Under the pieces are notes generated by a model that worked only from the letters and a program-made list of their open reading frames with translations, was not told the DNA's origin and did no database searches. From Microcyclospora pomicola (lineage: Eukaryota; Ascomycota; Dothideomycetes; Capnodiales): a stretch of DNA of 64,000 bases. The stretch lies in NCBI GenBank assembly GCA_002786065.1, contig NHNY01000006.1:248001-312000 (forward strand), given 5' to 3'. The position numbers and the translations under genes were made by a program. Of the stretch, positions 33,561 to 43,792 are shown piece after piece (the stretch's first letter is position 1; every line of letters begins with the position of its first letter).

Positions 33561-35765
33561 TTCTTTGGGGCTGTCAGGCTTGAGTGATGGTCAGTGTATG
33601 CATAGCGTGGCAGCGCGTCAGTCGTGGATGAGGACCAGCAACGTACCGAAGTGACTCGTTCGAGGATGGTGCGCGAGACCAGGCCATCAGTACTGCGGGT
33701 TGCCATATCGTCGGCCATGACGATTGCAGACGTGCAGCTCGCACGGAAAAGGTTGATGCTGGACAGAACGAGAGCGCAGTCAGTGGTGGATGAAGCTGCT
33801 GAGGTGTAGCTGCTGTCGTATCAATGGCAGCCAGTCGCGCCGATGTCGAGCCTGATGATGCTCACAAGGTGATGTGGATGTGATGAAGTGAACAATATAA
33901 AAGTCAAGGTGAAGAAGTGTGAAGGATTCTTGTTCCAAGCCAAGACCACGCTTGCCCAGTTGGCGGTGCAGGAGGTGAGGTGGTGACTAGTGCAGGCGCA
34001 GGTGGTGGTGCAACAAACAAAGCTGAAGTGAAGCTGGGGCGACGTCAGAACTCGGCCCAGACGAGATTGCAGGTTCCAGTGCGACCGCTAGCGTTTGCGC
34101 CCGTTGCTCGTCTTTGCACTCGATCATCCGCCCACTATTGGACCACGATCGATGCGCCGCCAGCATCGACCTGCACGACTATCGAATCGGATGGGAAGAC
34201 ACGCGGTAGATTGCCATATTCGATGTAAGCTATCATGAATTATCTGGATCGGCTCTAACGATCGACTCAATAGACCTCCTGACTTTGCGCTCATGTTGCC
34301 TATAACGCGGTACACTATCGACTATACAGAATGCCCCAAGATTGGCTGCATTATTACTCCAACCATCAACCTTATTCTCACCCCCGACGCGTCATGGTCA
34401 CGGCACGACGGTAATAAGGTCCTTTCACATGTCGGGCAGGCCGCAGTAGCGATCCTCGTCACCAGCTTCGTTTAGGTCTGACGGCACAGCTGGCTAGGCC
34501 TGACAAGTCGACGATGAAGAATTTTTGACCATGCCACCGCCACTGCCATTGCACGGAGTACGCGAGCTTGAAACCAAATCCATACTGCAGTCTGCTGTCT
34601 GCATGTGACCGTTGCCAAGTCATCCATTGAAACCCCAGTCATCCAAACTCTATCCCACTCTGACGCCGCGGGACGGTAAACGCACGCTGGTCGTCAGGGT
34701 TCTCTTGTGGCTGGAGTCCTGCAAACGCACGTCAGACGGTGGTGGCGGTGCGGCGGTGCAAGGCCTGGTTTCACGCAGACCAAACCTGCCAGACGAGACA
34801 GGGGTACTGTATAGCCGGAAGAAGCGAAGAGTCTAGACCCGGCGGCACGAAGCTGCAGAGAGCACACAGCTGAAGAAACGACTGCGCTCCTGACCAGCAT
34901 CATCAAGCATTGATGTTGTGCATGAAGTCCTTTCGCCGTTCGGTACACACTGGTGGAGGCGCAGAAGCCTTTTACTCAAATCTGCCTCTGTGCTCGCAGG
35001 ATGTGCCGTGGTGGCGGTATATCATCATGTCCTCTCACCACTATTCTACTGTCGTCGCTTCAAACTCCCACATCAAGCATCGCGAAATGACAGTAAGACA
35101 CCGAACAAAGATCGTTGCTAATAAGTATCAGGGAATGTAGACACTCGGACTCGCCGATTCCATGAGCGTCGGACAGCACTCTTCAGGTAGGTAGCTTTTC
35201 ATCTCATCAACTCGAATCATACAGTGTCCTTGCATCGTCAGCTTCTGTACGACCCCATCGTCACCACACTCCATTGTACGGCGTATTTCGATAGATATCT
35301 CATCTCATCACACAGGACTTCAGTACTATCATTGTACTACATAACGCTCTAACCATCTGCTATGCTGCGCTACATCACACGTATGCTGAGCAGGGTATGC
35401 CACGTCCTAGCACACGAAACATAAGGTACCTTATGTAGGTCATCGCCATTCACATCACAATTTCAACAAATGGCCGCAATCGACCAATCAATCAGTCCAT
35501 GAATCTAACATCCAACACATCACTTATACACATTCAACACGTATGTCGTCTCCCAAGAGTAGTAGACCCGGTATGCATGCAAGGGATTCGCATTGCAACA
35601 GCACAATGCCTAGGTAAATTAATGGACTATATGACTAACAGCAAGTACAAACGTCGTGAGAAGCTAAGCTTAGGTACAATTTTATCGTCTCTCTGGAGCA
35701 ACTGGTCCCACCGTGGGATGGGACATGTACGGACAGAGCCGGTCCGGCACTGAACATTTCCACCA
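33561..35765. other. Intergenic, no confident gene
   Basis: 2.2 kb between the start of the CSC1/PHM7-like gene and the 3' end of the XPF-like gene. The part near 33561-34100 is likely the CSC1/PHM7 promoter and leader. GGTAGGTAGC (35192-35201), GGTACCTTATGTAGGT (35424-35439) and CCTAGGTAA (35609-35617) are further members of the dispersed palindrome-like motif. Short frames have no coding character. Confidence 0.45.
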
Positions 35766-38700
35766 TCAATCGCCTGCTGCCTGCCATCCCCCATCGACAA
35801 CAGCGCTGACTCGAGTCAGCACCCGATGTCCACCCATCACGCCACTGAATCGCTGGATCCGCTCAGCAAGGCTCATTCGTAGGAACGCCGCCAAACCATA
35901 AAGCTTTACATTACCAGCTCCAGCGCTCGAACTCTCGCTTTCGGGCTGCAAGACCTCCGGTGCTTTCAGCTGATTCAGCACAACCTGCGCCGCGAATGCG
36001 TTCATGCCCGCCACGCGCAGGAAGCGCTCCCATGTAGTTTCGTCCGGAAGGAGCCTGGTCGCCGACGTGCACGGGACGATGTGCTGAAGAATGGTGCTAG
36101 CCAGCCACTTCTCGAGCGATTCGGGGACGTAGATCGTGTGAATGTGCGTGGCAAGTGCGAGGGTGAGGCCAATGAACTCGCAGAGGGCATCGGTGTCGCT
36201 GTCGTCCAGGCATGGCTGGGGCCGGGCGTCGTGGACGAGGACGAGGAGAGTCTCGAAGGAGCGGGCGACGGCGGAGACGTGTTCGCGGATGCCGTGGAAG
36301 GCGGTTTGACCTGGGAGTGGTTTCTGCTTGAACTTTTGAAGGGTGGTGAGGACGAGGCCTGTGCTGGGCGAGAGGATCATGTCTGCTTCTGCATGGAAGG
36401 TATCTTTGTCTTGCGCAGCAGCACGTCTTCCGTCACTGACGATGAAGTGGCTGCGTTCGATGGGGTCCAGATTCGGCAGGAGAGTCGTAAGTTCTCGAAC
36501 CATAGCCCTGTCCGCGAAGACTTGCGGCGAAAGGACGATCTGGATGGGTTGACTCGATTCGACGAGTTTTGGAACTGCTAATGCTTGATGCTCGACGACT
36601 CGAGATGGTGTATCTTGGGTCGCAGCATCGATTGTCGGCTCTGTGGTTGGCAGGGCTGGAACATCAGGTACCTCAGCAAGTGAACCTATCACACCGCCTT
36701 GAAGACGGAGGAAGTTTGCAAGGCTACTGCCATTTGTTAGACTGTGTGGAAGCTGGGTACCTGACGTTGTCACGTCATGTTTTGCAGTAGCCTTCTTGCT
36801 CGGATAATAGGCATCAAGTTCAAGCTTTCGCTTCGCAAGCAGTGCTCGCATAGAAGTCCCAGGTTGCAAAGCAGGTACCTCTCGAGTTGCTCGAACATCA
36901 TCAGGGAGTAGACCGTGTTGCCTTGAGACTGCAGGAGAAAGCTCGGAGCCCGCAAGATCTGCGCCGTTTGGCAAGGCTACCTCTATAGGTACCTTGGGAG
37001 TCTTCAAAAATACCGCCGTAGAGTCTGCTTTGTAAGATCTTGCGGTTTCAGTCCCACCCGACGTGTCAAAGAACTTGGAGACTCGCAGCTGGTCCAGCGC
37101 TTCACTCTCCCTGGGTGGAGGCGAAGTCTGACAAGTCGTGCGTTCACGTAGCGCGTATTCATCGTCGGCAAGATGTACTGGCTCTAGATCAACATCATTG
37201 TCTGCATCGTCAAGAAGAGTGAGTCTATTCATAGCCGGTATCATTGTTGCACAGTCGACCGTCGCATCCGCGATCAACTCGTCCATATACCTTTCGGCAG
37301 ATCCATCGTCAAAAGTCTCTTCTGTATCGACCCTTGCTAGGCGTGCAGGGAAAGCGGACCATGGCAAGATCCTTTCGAGTTTCGACACGCCACTCTGTTT
37401 TCGGACATCGTGCATGAAGTCAGTATATGTCTGTCGAAGCAATGCGCGGTGGTTCTCAAGTCTCGAAACCGATGGGTCAAGGTTGTCGAACGCTCTCCAC
37501 GGTACTACTGGGAGTCGGCTGGAAATATATGGTACATCGACTCGCATAGTCGTATCAAGCTCCGCCAGTCTCTCCCTTTCGCTGTGTGCTCTTCCTGCTT
37601 CCGCCAGCGGTGCAATGACTTCGTTCATGAACGGTTCTATGTCTTCGTTAAGTTCTCCCTCCGACAGCATCGGTGTAGTCGTTTCGACCACTGGCAAAAG
37701 TGACAAGAAGGATCCAGGGATTGACAATGCTTGTGCGGACATTGGTGAAGATATGTTGGGGCTCGCAGGTAACAGGGGAACATCGATCTTAGGATCGACT
37801 GATTTCGTGCCGAAACCGGGTGACGAAACACGAACACTGGAGATATTGGTGAAGTACCTGATCTCATCAAGTGCCGGAGACGACATGTTGTTGACGGGAT
37901 TGATACATGAAGTGTCGTGATCATCTCGAGCCATAATCTGGCAATCAATCTCAGCGGCTTCGATCGCAGTCAGATCTTCTGGTGACGAAGTCAAATCTAT
38001 ATGGTGAGACATCTCCGGCAGGCGCAGAGGACTCAATGGCGGAGACAGCGGTAGCAGAGGCGGCGTGATGTGCCGCTGAGATCGGGGCTTCGTTGGATCA
38101 GTACATTAACAGTAGGACTAGCACAGCTTGTACAACTTACTTTGGCCTCGTCGACGAACGCTGTCTCAATCTCTTGTCTCGTAGGCACCTCTGGATGCGA
38201 TATATGCTTTAGATATTCTACAGCCTCCTTGGGGATTGTGAGCCTCTCGTTGGCAATTTGATCGTCCTTCATCTCCGGATACAGCATACATTTTGTAGGC
38301 CACTGCATTGCTTCGTCTGCTTCTTTACTCAAAGAATATGGTTCCATTCCTCGTGAAAACAATCGAAGCAGGTTGCGGAAGCGAATTTGTTGTAGCTCCA
38401 ACTCAGTATCACAAGCCAACACTGGCTTCTCCACTCTGAGACGAGCATGAAAAACATGAGGCATTTCGACCAGATCCGCTGTGTAATGAATCTTAGACAA
38501 TGCCATGATGGACGACAAGTACGCAGCCGCATCCTGATCGACATTCCAGCGTTCTTGTAGTTGACCGAGATGGAGACTACATGAGCCATAGGCTGAGCTC
38601 AGCTTAATGGGTACATCGTAGTGGAAGAGAGGATCCCAGTCGACAGTTTCGAGCATGTCTGGTACGAGGCTGCTATGAAGTGGACTGTCCATGTGAGGAT

Positions 38701-38836
38701 AGTCAAACACATTGGAGGCAGTACTCTCAGCAGTCTCTATCATGGCGGCGCTACCTTGGATCTCGTCGTCTCGCTCTGTATGACTGCACATGATAGGATG
38801 GGTCTCCACAACTTGGTCTTGGTGCTTTCGGTGCAT
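35766..38836 (-). CDS. Large protein with XPF-nuclease-like and HhH-like C-terminus; candidate Zip2/SHOC1
   Basis: Two exons, 38836-38141 and 38087-35766 (53-bp intron, GTAAGT donor, CGAAG acceptor), give 1005 aa. The first 230 residues hold an ordered region (WDPLFHYDVPIKLSSAYGS; then EEAVEYLKH-like helices). Residues 230-745 are largely disordered and Ser/Pro/Glu-rich. From about 748 a compact domain follows: QIVLSPQVFADRAMVRELTT, then EADMILSPSTGLVLTTLQKF, then FETLLVLVHDARP, then LCEFIGLTLALATHIHTIYV and LEKWLASTILQH. The order of strands and helices parallels the XPF/ERCC1 nuclease fold (GDYIL.., ..RPVLLIE) but the catalytic ERK motif is absent. It ends with two hairpin-like segments (ERFLRVAGMNAFAAQVVLNQ; LRMSLAERIQRFSGVMGG). 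This is the architecture of Zip2/SHOC1 meiotic crossover proteins; assignment by fold logic only. The 5' end may have a further small exon. Confidence 0.7.
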
Positions 38837-39541
38837 GGCGTATCTACATTACTGTCAGCAGTAGCTAGGAGATAGTCGTGGTAAGCTCAGCGATGAATGG
38901 TCTCGAGTCATGGCTAGCTGAGGTGTTCGTTCGTGGTCAGTACTGGTCTCGTGGCCATAGGGAACACGTCCAAGGGAGATCCCGAAGACTTCAGGTCGTG
39001 AATGATGCGAGATTCGATGGATACAATACCAGGACTCTGTCTATCTCACACGTAGGACTCAGCTATCAGAGCAAGATCCATTGTGTTCTGCCATCAGGTC
39101 TATGTCATTGCATTGGGCGACATAGACGCATCATCCTCATGTCAACAGACCTATACAGTGCATACCAAGCACGAGATGTAACGCTATGTCTGGCGAAGGT
39201 GGCCGTCGACACGGACTGACTGAGTAGCCCACAATACCATTCCCAGGGATGTTTCCCATGAGCAGATGGATGTTTGTATACTTGGTTCGAACATCACACC
39301 TTCAACTCATCATAAGGCTGGTGCAGTGGCTCGAGCGGACCAGCGAAATGGATTTGACTTTGCTGGTGGTTTGCGGGGACTCCCGTCGTCTGATAGGGGT
39401 GGCGATGCTGACTAAGTAAAGCAGTTCGCGTGCTTCGACATCTCGACTTTTTGCCATGACCACATCACCCTGATCCAACAACTCCTTCATCTCAAGCGCT
39501 CTTTGCATCGTCGCATGAGAGAAGAAGCGGTTTCGCTGACA
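38837..39541. promoter_or_regulatory. Divergent intergenic region, XPF-like gene / RPO41
   Basis: 705 bp between two start codons. It includes an in-frame upstream ATG for RPO41 at 39515. No other gene is seen. Confidence 0.4.
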
Positions 39542-42500
39542 ATGCTCGTGCGATCTGCTGGTCGGAGACAGCGACAACAGCATACTTCGCGACTCCTAGC
39601 AGCGTCCTTCGCCCAGCTCAATCTTCCCTGGCTGGCCCCTGCCCAACTACGATGGACCGCCTCACAGACAAACATTCCCCAGCGACAACGACCGTCGCGA
39701 GGCGTTAGGATCAACGCTGTCGAGCAGATCCGCAGCCTTGCTACTGCCACAGACTCTCAAACTCATTCGTTCACTCAATCTCTCACACCACTCCCACCTC
39801 CTGGTTTCCGAAACTCCTCACAAGATGACCATATCCCTTGGGCTGTCGCCGAGCACCGGCCTTCGCCCAAGGTCCGTCCATACGTCGATCCTGTCATCAT
39901 CAACACCACGTCACTCGATCCTCACGAGTTGATCACCGTTCAAAATGGTGTCACCGGCACCGTCAGCGAGCTCTTGCAACATTTCCACACGAGTCTGCAA
40001 GTGGGACGCATGGGACGAGCTGAGGTCATCATCCATCGGCTTGCAGATCAATGCTCGCCTGACTCTGCGGAGATGCTCTATGTTCATAGCGCTTATCTTG
40101 AAGAATCACTCAGCAGATTATCCGGGTGTGGAGTGCGGACTGTGCAGGCGCAGGATGCGTTCAGAGAAATGCAAAAGTGGTTCGAGTTGGAGATCAGGAA
40201 TAAGGGTGTGACGCCGAATGGGAAGATGATTGTTTCAATGGTGAGGGCTACAGCAAGATCGCTGCCTGATCCTAAGCGGGATATCGTCATTCGCAGGTAT
40301 GCAGCAATGGCTGAAGCGATCGGGTCAGAAGTTCACGAAGAGGTTCTGGATTCGGAGGAATATGACGATCTTGATTTCACGATTGTTGGTCGGGCCACTT
40401 CCCAACTGTGGGAACCCAAGTCGGCAGTACAGGTCGATGATAGACAACCACAGCAAACTCTGCTATCCCAGCCTACCACCAATAGTATCACGCCACCAAT
40501 CGAAATGCCACAAGCTGAACCCATGCCAGAGGTCTTGGCCACAATACAGAAGGGCAGCGGCTTGTCCAGAGTTAAAACAGCCATGACAGTCCTCCAGCAG
40601 CAACCTGAGCTGCCTGGCACAGCAACTGAGGAGGAACGTCGAAGCTATGCGTACGAACGGCAACGGCTGATGGAAGAGACCTCAGTCGAGATTGCTATCG
40701 AGCGATGGCGCGAGGCTGATGATGAATTACGCAAGATTGGAATTCATACTGTCATGCAGAAAAAGCCCATGACAGCCCTGATGTGGCAGTGGCATCAAGC
40801 GTTATTGCCAGCATTGAAGCAGGAACTGGCAGAGACCAAGAAACTTCTTGCTGTCGCGAGCAGGAACAACGACGATCGATATATATATGGTCCATATCTC
40901 GAGCTCATGTCGATGGAAAAACTCGCAGCCACGGCGATTCTACACATCATAAGCACTGTAAACCGAGGGAAAGACCGCATCTCGCACCAATATGAGACCG
41001 AAAGTAAGCTCGGGAGTCTTGCTGTAGGTATGGGGAAAGCTATCGAAGATGAATGCCGCGCAGAATCATCGATCGCTCAATCACATCAGAACGCGCTCAA
41101 AATCCGCCGGAAAAAAGTTGGCGTGCGCAAGAACAAAAGACAGACAAAGGCTGGAAGCGATATTTCAAAGGAGGAGCTAGTGCTTAGCGGACAATGGCCA
41201 ACGGACTTGCGAGTGAAGCTGGGCGCGATGCTGATTTCGAAGATCATCGAGACAGTGCAACTTCCGGTCACACGTACTCATCCTCGGACACAAGAAGAGA
41301 TCACGCGAATGCAGCCTGCATTCCTGCATCGCTACCGGTGGATCAATGGGAAAAGGGTTGGCGCTGTTTCACCACATCCAGCACTAGTCGAAAAGCTTCA
41401 GAGCGAGCCATTAGGGGGTATGCTTGCCAAACGCATGCCAATGTTGGTGGAGCCCAAGGCGTGGGAGGGCTGGAACCGGGGTGGGTACTTACACTATGCC
41501 ATGCCCATCATGCGTTTGAGCAATGGTGATTCCAGTGGCCGCGATTACTTCCTGGCTGCCAACAAAAACGAGGATCTTGGACGCGTATATGCAGGTCTCA
41601 ATGCTTTGAGTAAAGTATCGTGGAAAGTACACCCCGGAGTTCTAAGGACACAGATCGAGGCCTGGAATTCGGGCGAACAAGTGGCAAATTTCGCACCTCT
41701 ACATCCCAAAATGGACGCCCCGCCCGAGCCCGACGCGGAGGCTGGTGTGGCAGCACGCAAGGTGTGGGTGTCGCAGGTTCAGGATCTAGAGAATCACCGC
41801 GCCGGGTTGCATTCCAAAAGATGCTTTCAGAACTTCCAACTGGAGATTGCGAGGTCCGTCAAGGATGAAACATTGTACTTCCCGCACAATATGGACTTCC
41901 GTGGCAGAGCTTATCCGATTCCCGCATATCTCAATCATATGGGAGCTGATAACGTACGTGGTCTGCTTGTCTTTGCAGAAGGCAAACCGTTGGGTGAAGG
42001 AGGCCTTCGGTGGCTGAAGATCCACTTAGCAACTGTAGCTGGCCATGACAAAGCAAGTTTGGAGGATCGTGTCGCTTTCACAATGGCGCACCTCGACGAC
42101 ATCCAGGATTCAGTACAGAACCCACTAGGAGGACGACGATGGTGGCTTAAGGCCGAAGATGCCTGGCAGACATTGGCAGCTTGCTTCGAACTGTCCGAAG
42201 CACTGAGTTCCCCCGATCCCACCAAGTTCATCTCTCACCTACCGGTCCAGCAGGATGGTACCTGCAATGGGCTTCAACATTATGCTGCGCTCGGGGGTGA
42301 CGAGATTGGCGCTCGTCAAGTTAATCTCGAACCTGGTGACAAACCTGCGGATGTGTACACCGCGGTCGCAGACGCTGTCAAGGAGGAAGTTCGCAAAGAC
42401 GCTGAGATGGGCAATGCCGTTGCACTCAAACTTCACGGAAGAGTGACAAGAAAGTGCGTCAAGCAGCCAGTCATGACCAATGTGTACGGCGTTACTTTTG

Positions 42501-43792
42501 TTGGAGCTCGTGCACAGGTCGAGCGGCAGCTGCCCGCGCTTTTCCCTGAAGTGAAGAAAGGTGACGAGGTGTCAATCCGCCTGATGGCGCATTACTTGAC
42601 GATCAAAATCTTCAAGTCTCTTGGTGATATGTTCTCTGGTGCGCAGGCGATCCAGACCTGGCTTGGACTGTGTGCCCATCGGATAGCGACATGCATGACC
42701 CCGGAACAAATCCAACAGGTCACCGCACACGACAGAAACCCGGCAACGTCTTCGTCGATACAACCGACCAGTACGGCGACCAAAACTAGCAAGAGACGTG
42801 CAGCGCCTGTTGTGAAAGCTCACAATCGTGATTTGAAGACGCTCTTCAAATCAAGTGTCGTATGGACTACTCCGCTACGCCTCCCAGTCGTGCAACCGTA
42901 TCGCATGGCTTCGGCCCGTCGAGTTGACACCAGCATCCAGGGCGTCACCATTCGAGACCCACAGGTGTGGGATCCGGTGTCGAAACGGAAGCAGCTTCAA
43001 GCCTTCCCGCCAAACTTCATCCACTCCCTTGATGCGACTCACATGCTGCTCAGTGCTGCCAAGTGCACTGAGAATGGTATGACATTTGCTAGTATTCACG
43101 ACTCCTTCTGGACTCACGCGTGCGACGTCGGTGCTATGAGTGACGTGCTCCGTGATGCTTTCGTAGAGATGCACAGCGACAACATCATCGGACGACTACG
43201 CGAGGAGTTCCAGTTGAGGTACAAGGATTGTATGTATATGGACTCCTTCGACATACAGAATCCCGAGGTACGATCACAGATCAAAGCGCTCCGTGCAAAG
43301 GCGCGCAATGTATCTGGCGCGCAATCTGAGCTTGGTCGAGAGGTGCAGAGAGTACGTCTTCTCAACAGCGAGGATCCCGAAGAGCGGGCTCGCGGAGAGG
43401 CTCTGGTCACGCCGGCGAGCATTCTTGAAAAAGCGATCAAGGATGGGACTTTGCGTGGTGATGTGGGTGAGAAGGACGTGCTGGGTGGTGGCCTGGGCAC
43501 GATGCCCACCAAGGCATCCGATGACCAGGACGTCAGCGATCGCGATGTCAGCGGAGCGTTCGCAGATGCTGATGCCGAATCTGTCGCGGTCGCTGAAGAG
43601 GAGCATGAAGCCAGCGCGGCCTCAGCATCGGGTGACATCGAACCAAGCCCCGTCGCCGCGAAGACATCAACGACATCAAAGAGCCCACTGAACAAGGTGC
43701 CCATCTGGCTGCCCGTCACGTTCCCGGAGATCCCAGAACGAGGCACCTTCGACGTCACGCGACTCCGGGCGAGCAAATATTTCTTCCATTAA
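39542..43792 (+). CDS. RPO41: Mitochondrial DNA-directed RNA polymerase
   Basis: Intronless, 1416 aa from 39542; an in-frame ATG at 39515 would add 9 residues with two glutamates, which suits an import signal less well. The N-terminus (MLVRSAGRRQRQQHTSRLL) is a strong mitochondrial presequence. Residues 100-500 form the N-terminal extension. The catalytic half is of the T7 single-subunit type: DFRGRAYPIPAYLNHMG (about 784), VQQDGTCNGLQHYAALGGD with the motif A aspartate (about 904), RKCVKQPVMTNVYGVTF with the motif B lysine (about 970), the PPNFIHSLDATHM helix and ASIHDSFWTHA with the motif C aspartate (about 1185). The end FPEIPERGTFDVTRLRASKYFFH closes the domain in the usual way. It transcribes the mitochondrial genome. 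Two insertions, Ser/Thr-rich near 1065-1095 and Ala/Glu-rich near 1270-1390, are loop expansions. Confidence 0.97.
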   Translation: MLVRSAGRRQRQQHTSRLLAASFAQLNLPWLAPAQLRWTASQTNIPQRQRPSRGVRINAVEQIRSLATATDSQTHSFTQSLTPLPPPGFRNSSQDDHIPWAVAEHRPSPKVRPYVDPVIINTTSLDPHELITVQNGVTGTVSELLQHFHTSLQVGRMGRAEVIIHRLADQCSPDSAEMLYVHSAYLEESLSRLSGCGVRTVQAQDAFREMQKWFELEIRNKGVTPNGKMIVSMVRATARSLPDPKRDIVIRRYAAMAEAIGSEVHEEVLDSEEYDDLDFTIVGRATSQLWEPKSAVQVDDRQPQQTLLSQPTTNSITPPIEMPQAEPMPEVLATIQKGSGLSRVKTAMTVLQQQPELPGTATEEERRSYAYERQRLMEETSVEIAIERWREADDELRKIGIHTVMQKKPMTALMWQWHQALLPALKQELAETKKLLAVASRNNDDRYIYGPYLELMSMEKLAATAILHIISTVNRGKDRISHQYETESKLGSLAVGMGKAIEDECRAESSIAQSHQNALKIRRKKVGVRKNKRQTKAGSDISKEELVLSGQWPTDLRVKLGAMLISKIIETVQLPVTRTHPRTQEEITRMQPAFLHRYRWINGKRVGAVSPHPALVEKLQSEPLGGMLAKRMPMLVEPKAWEGWNRGGYLHYAMPIMRLSNGDSSGRDYFLAANKNEDLGRVYAGLNALSKVSWKVHPGVLRTQIEAWNSGEQVANFAPLHPKMDAPPEPDAEAGVAARKVWVSQVQDLENHRAGLHSKRCFQNFQLEIARSVKDETLYFPHNMDFRGRAYPIPAYLNHMGADNVRGLLVFAEGKPLGEGGLRWLKIHLATVAGHDKASLEDRVAFTMAHLDDIQDSVQNPLGGRRWWLKAEDAWQTLAACFELSEALSSPDPTKFISHLPVQQDGTCNGLQHYAALGGDEIGARQVNLEPGDKPADVYTAVADAVKEEVRKDAEMGNAVALKLHGRVTRKCVKQPVMTNVYGVTFVGARAQVERQLPALFPEVKKGDEVSIRLMAHYLTIKIFKSLGDMFSGAQAIQTWLGLCAHRIATCMTPEQIQQVTAHDRNPATSSSIQPTSTATKTSKRRAAPVVKAHNRDLKTLFKSSVVWTTPLRLPVVQPYRMASARRVDTSIQGVTIRDPQVWDPVSKRKQLQAFPPNFIHSLDATHMLLSAAKCTENGMTFASIHDSFWTHACDVGAMSDVLRDAFVEMHSDNIIGRLREEFQLRYKDCMYMDSFDIQNPEVRSQIKALRAKARNVSGAQSELGREVQRVRLLNSEDPEERARGEALVTPASILEKAIKDGTLRGDVGEKDVLGGGLGTMPTKASDDQDVSDRDVSGAFADADAESVAVAEEEHEASAASASGDIEPSPVAAKTSTTSKSPLNKVPIWLPVTFPEIPERGTFDVTRLRASKYFFH

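Noticed and set aside
37138-37920. 260-codon plus-strand frame
   Set aside because: Ser-rich antisense of the disordered part of the XPF-like gene.
43114-43776. 220-codon minus-strand frame at the RPO41 3' end
   Set aside because: Antisense of a verified polymerase catalytic region.
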